Shown: positions 17,048 to 26,755 of the stretch, one piece after another
How positions within the stretch are numbered: the stretch's first letter is position 1
Layout: each line of letters begins with the position of its first letter
IMG/VR virus record: IMGVR_UViG_3300027822_000386
Coordinates: 1 to 33,173 of that record
Direction: 5' to 3' (one strand)
Source: a virus
Length of the DNA: 33,173 nucleotides
Made by a program: the position numbers and the translations under genes
The notes under the pieces: model-generated
Databases searched by the model: none
What the model was told of the DNA's origin: nothing
Seen by the model: only the letters and a program-made list of their open reading frames with translations

Positions 17048-19441
17048 TTATCGTCTATCCCAAATATTTACCAATGTTCCAAATTCTATTAAATTCATTT
17101 CTATGTTGTCTCCTGAAATACTAATCTTTACTGAAATATTTTGGTCAATAATATTTACAGAGCCTCGTTCTCTTTTTACAATTTGAGCAGGATTTTCTGC
17201 CCTCATTGAAAGCGTTTTATTTAAACAAGCAATATTGTTTTTAAAAAATTCAAGAATAACATCCCCTCTAACCTGGGCACCGAAACGAATTAAATATTCT
17301 CGCATTTGAAGGACTTCGCCATTATAATTAAATTCAATGCGGACATTACCATCAATAGCTGTGTCTATATCCCGGCTGGCTTCATTCATTAAATAAACAA
17401 ACCCAGTAAGACCACCGGCAACTTGCATTACACGATATGTTCCTATTTCAATCATACATGTAGGTTTGTGCTCGTATGTATCAAATCCCCAAGTTTTGCT
17501 TACAAGATCAAAAACAGGAAAAACATTTACATCGCTTGCTAATGTCCCAGACACAAGACCAAGCCTTAAAACATTATCGGAAGAATCATGCATTAACCAC
17601 ATTTTTTTTTCATAAATACAATTAATATATTCATCTTTTTTAGAATCAAAATAATTTTGAATATCATCTGAAACAAGAGAAATTGTTCTACCATCAGTAA
17701 CGCAAACACCGGATCTTGATAAAAAGAAAACAAGTGTTCTAATTACCTCATCTGTTGCTGTTGCTGTTAAAACTCCCTCAACCACGGCAACAGATTGACT
17801 ATTCATTGTACCAATTTTAGTTGAAAGTAACAATTTTCCAAATGTTTCAGGTGAATAGCCTTCAAACAAGGTAACGCAACCGCCGGCAACACCTTTTTCT
17901 TCTTGCCAAACCATAAGCTCATTGTGAAATCTTTGCATGGCTACAATTTTATTCGACCTGCCATCTCCTGCTTTTAAAATACCATAATCGGTACCATTTA
18001 ATACCATGGGGCTACCGACCTGGGAAATATAAATATATGCACCATATTGGTCAAAAGAATAAATAGCTCTATCTTTCCAGGCACAATTACAATAACTTCG
18101 GCCAAGTTCATTTATGTCAAAATATGGCATTACCTGGATTGAAATAACCACGTCCTCAGCAACGACTGTATCAAGATAAAAATCATACCAGAAAGCATGA
18201 TATCCAGAAGTATTATATTGATGTGGTTGTGCATCTTTTCTATCAAATTTAATTAATCCTGAATTAGATAGTCCGTTTGTTCCGTCATCAAAATCACCTA
18301 CTGAAGCGAAATCCACACCAGTCCAATATCTAATTCCTGATATTGTTGCTCCTGTTTCATTTGGAGTAGCTCCAACATCAATATATATTCCTTCGATTTT
18401 ATCAGTAGCGGCAAATCTTATTGGTGTATTAATCGTAATTTCACTTATATCAACAGCCCCTGAAGGATAAGTAAACTCATTATCAACGCCATCAACTCGA
18501 ACCTCAACAGCGTCATCATAAACGCCATTCCAAACATTAGTTATGCTTTGAAAGTCTGTTTTATATGTTATGGTATTAATTTTCACATCTGGACTAAGCT
18601 GAGTAGAAAAAGACAACTGATACCAAAAAGCATTAGCTCCATACATATATTTGGGAAGAATATCCACTTGCGTATCAAAAGAAATTTCACCGGAACGACC
18701 AAAAGATACAGAACCATTTTTTGTCCCATCAACTAAATTAAAAACTGGCATAAAATCACCATTAAAATATTTTACAGTCAGAGAAGTTGCCGTTGTATTT
18801 GCATTTTTAATTGTAAAATAAAAACCGGTTACAGGCACAGGGGTTCTTATAAAAAGACAATGCCCTGATACTAATGACAAAAGGCTGCTAATGTCTGCCA
18901 AATCATCATCTCTTGTATTTCTTACGGCAAGTGATAAGTCTTCACCTATTGTTGGTAAAAAAGGAATATCACCGCTGCCACTACGATAAGCAATAAGCTT
19001 ATCTACATAACTTTTATCTCCAGCGTAAATTTGATGTTGATCAACACCATTTGCCATTAAAAGAGTATCAACAAGAATAGCCCATGATGCTGGAACTTGT
19101 CCAACACTTCCAGCAAAAACAGATAAACCAAAAGCACCTAAACCTGAAACAGGTGGCATAATATTTGCTTCATAAATATTCCCATCTGCTATTTGAGCAT
19201 AAAAATGGTCTTCATCAAATTCTGTTTTTTTAAATTGAAATAAAGAGGTAATCCTATCTGGAGCTCCGATAGCGTCTACGTGTAATTTTTCTTGACCGCC
19301 TCTAAGCACTAAGCCAGGATGCCTATTTCGTAAATTTTCCATCTCTGAAAAAGTACCATACGGCAATTGAGCAGCATTTCTTACCGTAACTGCTCCACCC
19401 TGCAACGGAACACCACGTATTCCTGTTAATTGTTTTAACAT
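17048..19441 (-). CDS. Large tail nozzle / DNA-stabilisation-like protein
   Basis: Encodes 797 residues. ATG 19441 shares its A with the upstream TAA (TAATG) and has GGAG nine bases before it. The start (LTGIRGVPLQGGAVTVRNAAQLPYGT followed by MENLRNRHPGLVLRGG in two stretches) resembles the N-terminus of P22 gp10-type and nozzle proteins, which commonly carry an RPGLxxRxG-like turn. The rest is beta-rich, with propeller-like repeats (KDRAIYSFDQYGAYIYIS; FHNELMVWQEEKGV). These proteins extend the portal-adaptor channel in podoviruses. Position right after the adaptor candidate agrees. Family assignment is by pattern, not alignment. Confidence 0.75.
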   Translation of the reverse strand: MLKQLTGIRGVPLQGGAVTVRNAAQLPYGTFSEMENLRNRHPGLVLRGGQEKLHVDAIGAPDRITSLFQFKKTEFDEDHFYAQIADGNIYEANIMPPVSGLGAFGLSVFAGSVGQVPASWAILVDTLLMANGVDQHQIYAGDKSYVDKLIAYRSGSGDIPFLPTIGEDLSLAVRNTRDDDLADISSLLSLVSGHCLFIRTPVPVTGFYFTIKNANTTATSLTVKYFNGDFMPVFNLVDGTKNGSVSFGRSGEISFDTQVDILPKYMYGANAFWYQLSFSTQLSPDVKINTITYKTDFQSITNVWNGVYDDAVEVRVDGVDNEFTYPSGAVDISEITINTPIRFAATDKIEGIYIDVGATPNETGATISGIRYWTGVDFASVGDFDDGTNGLSNSGLIKFDRKDAQPHQYNTSGYHAFWYDFYLDTVVAEDVVISIQVMPYFDINELGRSYCNCAWKDRAIYSFDQYGAYIYISQVGSPMVLNGTDYGILKAGDGRSNKIVAMQRFHNELMVWQEEKGVAGGCVTLFEGYSPETFGKLLLSTKIGTMNSQSVAVVEGVLTATATDEVIRTLVFFLSRSGVCVTDGRTISLVSDDIQNYFDSKKDEYINCIYEKKMWLMHDSSDNVLRLGLVSGTLASDVNVFPVFDLVSKTWGFDTYEHKPTCMIEIGTYRVMQVAGGLTGFVYLMNEASRDIDTAIDGNVRIEFNYNGEVLQMREYLIRFGAQVRGDVILEFFKNNIACLNKTLSMRAENPAQIVKRERGSVNIIDQNISVKISISGDNIEMNLIEFGTLVNIWDRR

Positions 19442-20307
19442 TATAAGTGCTCCAATGTAGTAATGTTGTAATCTGTAAACATTTCATCAAAATTTATATC
19501 TTCATTTGTCCCCGCATAAGCACGTAATGTTTCAAGTAACATCATATTAAAATCGTTTATTTCTGATCTTGTCGGCCTATCTTGTGAAAGAGGTAATGAC
19601 TTTAAAAAAATTGTGGCTTTTAATGGAATTAAAAAATGAAATTCTTCGGGTATGTCACTGACTATGCCGTAAAAATCACCTTGAGTACAAGTAACTGTCT
19701 CATCCTCCATTGTTGCAACCCGCTTATTCGCAACACTTGTTCGATATAAAGAAATATTTGAATACCAGTCCTGTGTTATATTTTCAAGAATCATGCCTTC
19801 ATAATAATTAGCCCTATCAATCGCTTTTATATCAAGAGTCATAGAATTTAACGCTCCTGTAACAGCTTTGCCGGCTGTAATTTTTCTGGGTTTCCATCTA
19901 TAAAACAAAGTGCATGTTTCAGTAATGCCGGATCGGTTTAAACACAAGGTGTTATTTTTACGATAATACGTGTTTTTTGCACCATAATCATCAGATTTTT
20001 GAAGATACTTAATGCTCATTGGGACAATAGGAACACCACCACTATCTTTAAACCAACGGATTCTTGAAAAATCAGGGGGGAGAGTATAAACAGAATCTAC
20101 TCCAACAAGATCAACTGTTTTTGTAAATTGTTCTGGGATACGTTGTGAAAGAATTGCGAATAAAAATTCTTGCGCTGCATTTATTTTACGGATAATCGCT
20201 TCATTCGCAAAAGCGCCTTCCGATTCATCCTGCACAAGAGACAAGCTATGCTCATTTAAATTATATCTAATCTCAGATAAAATTTCATAACAATTATTGT
20301 AGCTCAT
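19441..20307 (-). CDS. Head-to-tail adaptor-like structural protein
   Basis: Encodes 288 residues from ATG 20307, with AAGGG nine bases upstream. The N-terminal helical part (INAAQEFLFAILSQRIPEQF) leads to a beta segment (VYTLPPDFSRIRWFKD) of the kind seen in phage adaptor/connector proteins that join portal to tail, where TLPxDFxRI-like turns recur. The C-terminal part is helical again (TRSEINDFNMMLLETLRAYAG). Its stop overlaps the start of the nozzle-like gene by one base. The adaptor call rests on this pattern and on gene order; head-completion protein is the main alternative. Confidence 0.7.
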   Translation of the reverse strand: MSYNNCYEILSEIRYNLNEHSLSLVQDESEGAFANEAIIRKINAAQEFLFAILSQRIPEQFTKTVDLVGVDSVYTLPPDFSRIRWFKDSGGVPIVPMSIKYLQKSDDYGAKNTYYRKNNTLCLNRSGITETCTLFYRWKPRKITAGKAVTGALNSMTLDIKAIDRANYYEGMILENITQDWYSNISLYRTSVANKRVATMEDETVTCTQGDFYGIVSDIPEEFHFLIPLKATIFLKSLPLSQDRPTRSEINDFNMMLLETLRAYAGTNEDINFDEMFTDYNITTLEHL

Positions 20308-20410
20308 AACATAAGACCCTTATTTTATTTAATTTTTTTTAAACACCTCCTTTTTTAACAAATATTTAAAAATAAATATTGATTAAAAAAATATTTAAAA
20401 AGAAAAACCA

Positions 20411-21199
20411 TTAAAAGATAAAAGGCTTTCCCGGATTGTGAAATGAAAATGCAGCAAGAATTTCTTCCTGTGCTGAAACCGGCAACATTTTATAAAGTTG
20501 TTCTTGGCCTTGAATCCATTTGTTAAATTCTTCTTTATTAAAATTTACAAATTGTTTTCGTAACTCTTCTGAGTCAATTTCCAAAGATCCTTCCTCAGAT
20601 GTTTGTAATGTTTTTTCAGCTTTTTCTTGTTTTGTTTTTTTTGCAACAATGTTTTCTTTTTTACCAGGGTCTTTAAACGTTGAAATTAAATTGGCTACCT
20701 GTTCTGTCAGCCCGGATATTTGCTGTTTAAACTTTTCAATTTCTTTGTCGCGTTTTTTGATTAAAACAGCATCCTTATTTTGTTTTTTCTTAAGCATGCT
20801 TATCTCTGCTCGCTCTTCATCTGCAACTGTATAGGGTTCAATTAATCCGATACCCATCTCATTGGCATATTGTTTCAATTGCTCTGAAGGAACAAGATGC
20901 GGCAAATTTCTTTGTTCATTCGATTGATTATGCTGGTTAAACTGGATGATCATTTTTCGCTTAAAAGCTTTATTCCGGGCAATGCCATTAACGGCTTTTT
21001 TTTTCTTTACTTCGTCATCATCTCCATAATTTAAAGTGCAAAGTCCTCTTGGCCCAAGAACATTTAAAACATGTCGGCCTCTGGCATCATCTACTCGCAA
21101 CATATGCCCTTTTTCAGGATATGGCTCAAGGGCAACATCTTCACCAATATATTGTGTCATAAATCTTTCATTTGTTGGGTTAAATAATACTGTACTCAT
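20411..21199 (-). CDS. Coiled-coil structural protein of unknown function
   Basis: Encodes 262 residues from ATG 21199, with GGAG ten bases upstream. Residues 1-75 form a compact beta-containing head (MSTVLFNPTNERFMTQYIG; GRHVLNVLGPRGLCTLNYG). A helix follows, and residues about 125-190 make a long charged coiled coil (KKRDKEIEKFKQQISGLTEQ). The end is helical and acidic with a hydrophobic tail (FHNPGKPFIF). No known domain. Located between head and tail genes, it is likely a minor virion or assembly protein. Confidence 0.82.
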   Translation of the reverse strand: MSTVLFNPTNERFMTQYIGEDVALEPYPEKGHMLRVDDARGRHVLNVLGPRGLCTLNYGDDDEVKKKKAVNGIARNKAFKRKMIIQFNQHNQSNEQRNLPHLVPSEQLKQYANEMGIGLIEPYTVADEERAEISMLKKKQNKDAVLIKKRDKEIEKFKQQISGLTEQVANLISTFKDPGKKENIVAKKTKQEKAEKTLQTSEEGSLEIDSEELRKQFVNFNKEEFNKWIQGQEQLYKMLPVSAQEEILAAFSFHNPGKPFIF

Positions 21200-21252
21200 T
21201 TTTTTAAATCTCCTTGTTTTTAAAAATCATTATAAAAATTATTATAAAGTTA

Positions 21253-21681
21253 TTAAATTTTTCGACCTATTGTTTTTGGCGTTATCCTTCTAAAGGTTGA
21301 ATTGCCTTTCCCGCTTCCAGAAGCTTTAACCAAGGTATTTGACAATTGAATTTTATCATCTTTGGTCATATTACGAAAATTATCTGCTGCATCTTTTTTG
21401 CTTTTTTCTCTAACATTCTCCATATATGCTGCTGTTTTTTGTATCTGTTGCTTGGCGGTAGAATTTTGCATATCTCCAGCCATTAATTTTTTTAAATCTC
21501 GTTCATCAGGCTGTCTGAAACCGTTGTTTTTTTCATTTTTTACAACCATAATTGGAACGGCCCCGCCATGTGCTCTTTTATATGTAACAACAAAATGCCC
21601 ATGAGTTTGAGCGAATGAACACCCTAATTTTTTATCTAAAGTTTTTAACCTTTTCATGAAGGTATTATCAGGTGTATACAA
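21253..21681 (-). CDS. Conserved-looking small virion-region protein (TTG start)
   Basis: Encodes 142 residues. The best start is TTG 21681 (MYTPDNTFMKRL), because AAAGGA sits about eight bases upstream; the first ATG, eight codons in, has no suitable site. The N-terminal half (LGCSFAQTHGHFVVTYKRAHG) forms a small beta unit; the C-terminal half is basic and helical and ends in a flexible Gly/Ser/Arg segment. I do not recognise a named family. It is directly downstream of the coat gene, across a hairpin. Confidence 0.78.
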   Translation of the reverse strand: MYTPDNTFMKRLKTLDKKLGCSFAQTHGHFVVTYKRAHGGAVPIMVVKNEKNNGFRQPDERDLKKLMAGDMQNSTAKQQIQKTAAYMENVREKSKKDAADNFRNMTKDDKIQLSNTLVKASGSGKGNSTFRRITPKTIGRKI

Positions 21682-21701
21682 AAAGTTTTCCTTTATTTTT
21701 T

Positions 21702-21739
21702 AAAGCTCCCAGGAAAAAATTAAATTTCCCAGGAACTTT
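21702..21739 (-). terminator. Hairpin downstream of the coat gene, possible attenuator
   Basis: In the minus-strand transcript AAAGTTCCTGGGA pairs with TCCTGGGAGCTTT through 13 positions, three of them G-U. The intervening loop is A/T-rich and CUUU ends the stem. It lies between the coat gene stop and the next ribosome site. A partial terminator here would raise coat mRNA over downstream genes, a common phage arrangement, but the U-run is short. Confidence 0.4.
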
Positions 21740-21768
21740 AATTTTTTAAAAGTTAAATTCTCAAGAGT

Positions 21769-23091
21769 CTATGTAAATAAAGAAGGCTCTATTAAATCAG
21801 TAAGTAGGGTCAGGCAATTTCTTTGTTCACAACCGATGTTACTGTAAATTCTCAAGAACTGATCCCATTCATCATATCCACTTCTCTGATGAATTTGCTG
21901 ATCAAGATTTCCCCATCCAAGAGGAGTCAGCTCATATTTCTTAATAACATTATTTGGCTCAAAGAAAATTTTACCTGGCGATAAAGAAGGATCAATAACC
22001 ATTTCAATCGAACCATCACCAGCTGAAAAAGTTAAAACTTCATACCCGCCCCTTAGTGTAGTTGGAGCAAAACGAACATCCCCGATTAAAAGACCGGCAT
22101 ATTTACGTCTCTGACCAACACCCATACGCATTGTCTGAATGGCTTTTCCAGATTTTACTCTTGAAACATCAATAGCCTGCAACATAAGATCAAGGGTTAA
22201 TTCTCTTGGTGTCCCTGAGTTTCCAAGCAATGTTGCGGCCCATTTTGGATTATCGGCAACGGTAATATCCTGAAAAGATGCCAATAATGTTCCATCGTCA
22301 TAAATACCATCAAGACCAGTCATTTCAATAGGTGTATTTGTTGTGGCATGTGCTGCTTCTCTCGCGCCAATCCTTACAACACGAGATCCGCTTGGGACAG
22401 CTTCTTCAACAATAGTATAACCCCTTGCCGCCGTAATTGGATGGCTTGCCATATACTCAGCATCGTGCGCTTCCATGGTAATAACATTAGTGGCAGGATT
22501 GACACTTGCAATTCTACTCGCGACTGATGATTGGTCAATCGCTGTGCCGGCAGCATAAAAATCTACTAGCATTCCTTCAATACATCTAGAAACGCCTATG
22601 CCACCGGCAACGTTACAGGTAACATCCCATTCTGCCGATTGCGATAATGCATCAGAATTTGCTGAAAGAGTCGCAAGTTCTCCAAAGCCATCTCCACAAC
22701 TTTGACGGTTAAGATCAACAACAATTCCCTGATAGATATCCTGAACGGCATCAGACATCCCATCAACCATCGCGCCGATATTTCCTTTGGATGCCTCAAT
22801 CATGGGGCCAGACAACCGGAGAACCCCATAATTATATTTAGGCAAGATTTTGGATTGATCTGTTTTGCCAACCAGCGCTTCCGGCAACATAACAGATTCT
22901 TTCCTTGCACCGATACCTTGTGCCCTGGCATAACGAGTCGCGAATACATAACCTAAGCCTGCCGGTTTTCGGTTTGATTTCAGAAAATGGTTATAAGTGG
23001 TTTTTTCGCCTTTAAATTGATTTGTAATACCTTCCCCATATACTATTTTGAGTGTATCTTGAATCGCAGCTAAAACATGATAATCAGCCAT
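21769..23091 (-). CDS. Major capsid (coat) protein
   Basis: Encodes 440 residues from ATG 23091 (MADYHVLAAIQDTLKIVYG). It directly follows the scaffold gene in a terminase-portal-scaffold-coat series. Size and layout fit an HK97-fold coat: a charged N-terminal arm, a long helix region near residues 95-125 (GAMVDGMSDAVQDIYQGIVV), a beta-rich insertion at about 150-275 and a C-terminal domain (GYEVLTFSAGDGSIEMVIDP). No protease gene or obvious cleavage site is present nearby, so P22-like scaffolding without proteolysis is more likely than HK97-type maturation. Confidence 0.85.
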   Translation of the reverse strand: MADYHVLAAIQDTLKIVYGEGITNQFKGEKTTYNHFLKSNRKPAGLGYVFATRYARAQGIGARKESVMLPEALVGKTDQSKILPKYNYGVLRLSGPMIEASKGNIGAMVDGMSDAVQDIYQGIVVDLNRQSCGDGFGELATLSANSDALSQSAEWDVTCNVAGGIGVSRCIEGMLVDFYAAGTAIDQSSVASRIASVNPATNVITMEAHDAEYMASHPITAARGYTIVEEAVPSGSRVVRIGAREAAHATTNTPIEMTGLDGIYDDGTLLASFQDITVADNPKWAATLLGNSGTPRELTLDLMLQAIDVSRVKSGKAIQTMRMGVGQRRKYAGLLIGDVRFAPTTLRGGYEVLTFSAGDGSIEMVIDPSLSPGKIFFEPNNVIKKYELTPLGWGNLDQQIHQRSGYDEWDQFLRIYSNIGCEQRNCLTLLTDLIEPSLFT

Positions 23092-23145
23092 GATAAAACT
23101 CCTTTCTTATAATATTACAAAAAGAAGTTACTTCCCTTATATATT

Positions 23146-23937
23146 TTATCTCGAACCTGCTTTAATGGCAGCCGAAATACGTTCAATCGCAAGACCCCTG
23201 GCATCTTTAATGTTTTTAACCTTTTTTGGTTTTTCGCCAGCGGATTCAGACGAACTGGACATACCTGGAGGTAACTTTTCTTTATTGTTTAAATAATTTT
23301 TAATAATAGCCTTTTCAAATTTTTTAAATTTTTCAATTCCAGATTTTGTTGTTTTTTTAATTTTTGCCAAATTTGTCATGTCAATGTTATTGATTGGATT
23401 TTCAACCCCCATAAATTCAGTTAAAAAATTATGAAATTCTTTAGGAATTGAGGCGTCCTTGGAAATCTCTTTCTTAACAACATTGCCAAAATCTTTTAAA
23501 ACTTTCTGAGCTTTAGCCGCCTGAACTTTTTCTTTTTTATTTACATCTTCCTTTTTAATAAGCTGTGCATTTTCTTTTTTCAATCTGGCAATTGTTTCAT
23601 TATCAGACTCTTCGCTTTCTGCTTCATCTGCCGCTTCTTTTGCCCAGTGCTCTTGATATTTTTCCATAAGCTTTTTTGTTTCTTTAAGCTCCTGAAGACT
23701 ATCGCCACCAAGTTTTTGTTTCATCTCTAATAAAGACGACATAAGCGTTTGCAACTCTTCAACAGAATCAATATTATTATCAGCCAAAAGACTTTCAACA
23801 ATTTCCTGATTTCTATTTTCTTCATTTAAATTTTGCTCATCAGTTTTGCTTTTGGTATCAACAATAGCTGCAACGCCATCTGCTACAACATTTTTTTCTA
23901 CATCACCATCTTTTGTAATGTCTTTTTCTTTTTCCAT
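23146..23937 (-). CDS. Scaffolding protein
   Basis: Encodes 263 residues from ATG 23937. Composition is the scaffold signature: very rich in Lys, Glu and Asn, few aromatic residues, disordered acidic N-terminus, coiled coil at about residues 40-160 (LQELKETKKLMEKYQEHWAK), and a basic C-terminal helix (KKVKNIKDARGLAIERISAA) of the kind that binds coat protein. It lies between portal and coat genes. Such proteins form the core of the procapsid and leave before or during packaging. Assigned from position and composition. Confidence 0.78.
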   Translation of the reverse strand: MEKEKDITKDGDVEKNVVADGVAAIVDTKSKTDEQNLNEENRNQEIVESLLADNNIDSVEELQTLMSSLLEMKQKLGGDSLQELKETKKLMEKYQEHWAKEAADEAESEESDNETIARLKKENAQLIKKEDVNKKEKVQAAKAQKVLKDFGNVVKKEISKDASIPKEFHNFLTEFMGVENPINNIDMTNLAKIKKTTKSGIEKFKKFEKAIIKNYLNNKEKLPPGMSSSSESAGEKPKKVKNIKDARGLAIERISAAIKAGSR

Positions 23938-24007
23938 TTTTTATCCCTTTTTAAATTTATTTTATAAAAATATAAAAGAATTTTATACTATCTTTATTAT
24001 AGATTCC

Positions 24008-26089
24008 TTATATGGTTTCATTTGTCAAACCTTTTTTTTCTTTTTCTTGCATAATTGCAGCTTGTTGCTGCTCTTGCTGCTGCATATCAAAAATTGATTT
24101 ATGAATATCTGTATGGTGAATTAATACAGTTTGGGCAGGCATACTAAGAGATTTAAATTCAGGACTTAACAAAAAAAGCCTATGGGTTTCATAATGAGAA
24201 CCATGATCATCGTATTTAAATAAAGGATCTTCACCCAAAACCATTGGCTCTGCATCATTAGCCGTTTGCATGGTTAAAAAAATCCCAGGCAAAGTAAAAA
24301 CTTTTACGGCTCCCATCATTGTATCCTCTTCAACCAATTGAAAATCATCTATGCCCGCTCCTGCAATTTTCGCATTTTCAGATAAAGCCCTTTCTATATC
24401 AGGGCTTATTTCTTTGCTAAAAGTGCTCAAGCCCATTCTTTGAAGAAGGTCAATCCTAAAGGCAGGATCAAGAGATGTTTCTTCAGAAAAAAAGCCAGAC
24501 TCAATTAATTTCATTAACATTTGTGTCCGGCCTGTTTCTGTTGCCGCAATTCCTGAACTTATTTCCAATTGAACATCTGTATTGCCTCTTAAATCAGCAC
24601 CAATAAATGCTTTAACCTTAACGTCCGATCCTTTGCCACCGATTTTAATCATTTGTTTTTCAGTATAAACGTATTGCGCCAAAATTAATCTTTTTTTATT
24701 AATCCTTTTAATGCTACGATAAAATCTTGTAATATCCGGAAAGTGCCCTAACTCAGCTGCCGCTCTTAAAGAATCAACCATTACTCCTGAAGATTGGGAA
24801 CCTGGAGCCCGACCTCTTAAAATATTTTTAGGATCACCAGCAGCATCTTGACCCGCTGCCACATGAACATTTCTCTCATTTAGCACCTGAACAGGTAAAG
24901 GTGTTCCATTATGTATTTCAGGCTTTAACCCGCCAGAAAGCAATCCATCATATTTTAAAAGTAAAAAACTTTGCCCTGCTTGAGATAACTTTTTAAGTCC
25001 CATTTCCGAACCAAGCATAACAACCGGTCGACCAAGCCCATCTCTATTTGTCTCAAGCGCTTGGTCAATCCTGTTGATCGTATTCTGTGGGCTGATTAAA
25101 TCATTAACACTTGAATCAGACCAATACCTGCCAGGCACATAATGATAATGAAAATCAGTTACAGAATAATTCCATTTTTCTCCATCAACAGGAATTGGCA
25201 TTTTTTCATAATCAAAAATCTTTTTTCCGCAACAAGTTGCCGAATACCTACCATTTGGAAAATCTTTTGTTGGGGCATATTCTATTTCTTTAAACAACAC
25301 AGAAGATTCATCATCAAGCGCTGATAAATTTTCAAGCTTAGCTCCCTTCCAAGCTGATACATTTCCGACAAATTTCATTAATTTTTTTTGATAATTAATA
25401 GCAAAGGTATCATCATCTGAAGGCAATAAAACATTAAAAGTATCCTCAACCCACTCCCGATCTTTTAATGATTTTATCCCTATATATTTTTTACTTTGTA
25501 TTTTATCCCCTAAAGAACTAACAGCGATATTAAAAGGCGGAATTGTTTCATCAATAATTTCACCTTTTTTAATAAGCACGCCATCTTCATCAAAACCCAT
25601 TCCTCTATTAATGGAAACTTTAGGAAAAGTTCTTATAAAAGAAGTTCCCGTTAAAATCATCCAGATAGCACATTTTTCTTTTTCATCAATAAACTCTTCA
25701 TCGTTTTTCGTATCAAGATAATTTAAAAAAATTTCTCCTGTTTTCGCAGCTTCTTTGTCTTCTTGCTCATCAGAGTTCGGCCAAACAGTAGTCTCAAAAT
25801 CTTTATTCAAAATCAAAGCTTTCATTGATCTTGTAAAGTCACGAATAATATTTGTAACCGGTGTTGGCATAGAAACACTTGTTGCAATGCGCTTAAATGA
25901 ATTGTCATTAGCTGCCCAAGACAACCATTGCTCACCCATATAATAAAGAATATTTCTGAACCAAATTTTTTCCAGGATTCTACGTGAAATATCAAGCTGT
26001 GAATCAAAAAAATCATCCGTAAATCTAACGAGCCGCTCAGGTTCTTTTTTTTCTTTTTTAGTAAGCCTGGTAAATGATAAATTTTCCAT
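24008..26089 (-). CDS. Portal protein
   Basis: Encodes 693 residues from ATG 26089, with AAGGAAA upstream, close to the size of P22-like portals (about 725). Recognisable portal features are the N-terminal helical wing (RILEKIWFRNILYYMGEQWL), the TPVTNIIRDFTRSMKALI segment, and the central WSDSSVNDLISPQNTINRID region that precedes the crown/stem domains. The C-terminus is Gln-rich (DMQQQEQQQAAIMQEKEKK). It forms the dodecameric DNA channel at the capsid vertex and docks the terminase encoded just upstream. Gene order strongly supports the call. Confidence 0.88.
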   Translation of the reverse strand: MENLSFTRLTKKEKKEPERLVRFTDDFFDSQLDISRRILEKIWFRNILYYMGEQWLSWAANDNSFKRIATSVSMPTPVTNIIRDFTRSMKALILNKDFETTVWPNSDEQEDKEAAKTGEIFLNYLDTKNDEEFIDEKEKCAIWMILTGTSFIRTFPKVSINRGMGFDEDGVLIKKGEIIDETIPPFNIAVSSLGDKIQSKKYIGIKSLKDREWVEDTFNVLLPSDDDTFAINYQKKLMKFVGNVSAWKGAKLENLSALDDESSVLFKEIEYAPTKDFPNGRYSATCCGKKIFDYEKMPIPVDGEKWNYSVTDFHYHYVPGRYWSDSSVNDLISPQNTINRIDQALETNRDGLGRPVVMLGSEMGLKKLSQAGQSFLLLKYDGLLSGGLKPEIHNGTPLPVQVLNERNVHVAAGQDAAGDPKNILRGRAPGSQSSGVMVDSLRAAAELGHFPDITRFYRSIKRINKKRLILAQYVYTEKQMIKIGGKGSDVKVKAFIGADLRGNTDVQLEISSGIAATETGRTQMLMKLIESGFFSEETSLDPAFRIDLLQRMGLSTFSKEISPDIERALSENAKIAGAGIDDFQLVEEDTMMGAVKVFTLPGIFLTMQTANDAEPMVLGEDPLFKYDDHGSHYETHRLFLLSPEFKSLSMPAQTVLIHHTDIHKSIFDMQQQEQQQAAIMQEKEKKGLTNETI

Positions 26090-26124
26090 TTTATTTTTTT
26101 CCTTTTTTCTTTATTCTTTTATCA

Positions 26125-26448
26125 TTAATTTACAATAAAAAGAGAATCTTTGTCATCATCATTTTTATTCTTCTCGTTATCATTACTATCAGGTTTTTCT
26201 GGATTTGTAAAAAAAATGTTTTGCTCGTTTTCGTCAACGGCTTGTAGTTTAATGCCTTGTGTAATCTTTTTTGGCGTTTTTTTATTCATTTTTCTTAACA
26301 TCCCATGAGTTATTTTTATTTTTTTGTTCATTATTTTTATTTTTTTGTTCGTTATTTTTATTTTATTATCTATATCCATCTTTATAATAAAACAAAAGAT
26401 TGTGATAAAAAAAGCAATTCCAAAAATTATTAAAAAATTTTCATACAT
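26125..26448 (-). CDS. Small membrane protein with Lys/Ile repeats
   Basis: Encodes 107 residues. ATG 26448 (MYENFLIIF) has GGAG seven bases upstream; a TTG two codons earlier is too close to it. Residues about 4-25 are one transmembrane helix (FLIIFGIAFFITIFCFII). A seven-residue repeat NKKIKI(T/M) follows, then a soluble, acidic Asn/Asp-rich tail. One membrane anchor plus a charged tail might fit an inner-membrane spanin or a signal-anchor accessory protein, but nothing specific to lysis is seen and position between portal and terminase is unusual for that. Confidence 0.72.
   Translation of the reverse strand: MYENFLIIFGIAFFITIFCFIIKMDIDNKIKITNKKIKIMNKKIKITHGMLRKMNKKTPKKITQGIKLQAVDENEQNIFFTNPEKPDSNDNEKNKNDDDKDSLFIVN
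26309..26368 (-). repeat. 21-bp tandem repeat inside the membrane-protein gene
   Basis: Two 21-bp units (26309-26329 and 26330-26350) differ at one base, and a partial third follows. Each encodes seven residues (NKKIKIT-like), so changes in copy number keep the frame. Confidence 0.8.
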
Positions 26449-26491
26449 GTGCAAGCTCCTTTTGTTTTTCTATTGTTTTTCTATTGTTTTT

Positions 26492-26755
26492 TTATTGTTT
26501 TCGTTGTCTTGCATTAAAAATAGCTATTTTCTTACATGTAATACAAACCGGATTATTTTTATTTGCTTTTAACAATTTACAATCATAACAAGGGCTCCTA
26601 CTTGATTTATTTAAAACAGACCGTACATTTTCTTTATTTTTAAATATACTATTTCCATCAAAAGATTTACTAATAAAAATATCTTCAGGCAGTTTAACAA
26701 CTTTTTTATTAGCCAATTTGTATGTATTCTCCGTCTTCAAGATCTTCCTCTTCAT
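26492..26755 (-). CDS. Small basic protein with paired CxxC motifs
   Basis: Encodes 87 residues from ATG 26755, overlapping the terminase 3' end by 47 bases. A TTG at 26716 preceded by GGAG (spacing 12) is a credible alternative start that would give MANKKVVKLPED. The C-terminal part has CYDC and, after about eleven residues, CITC, a likely zinc knuckle or ribbon, within a Lys-rich context. No named family recognised. Proximity to the terminase suggests a packaging or nucleic-acid-binding accessory, unproven. Confidence 0.65.
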   Translation of the reverse strand: MKRKILKTENTYKLANKKVVKLPEDIFISKSFDGNSIFKNKENVRSVLNKSSRSPCYDCKLLKANKNNPVCITCKKIAIFNARQRKQ

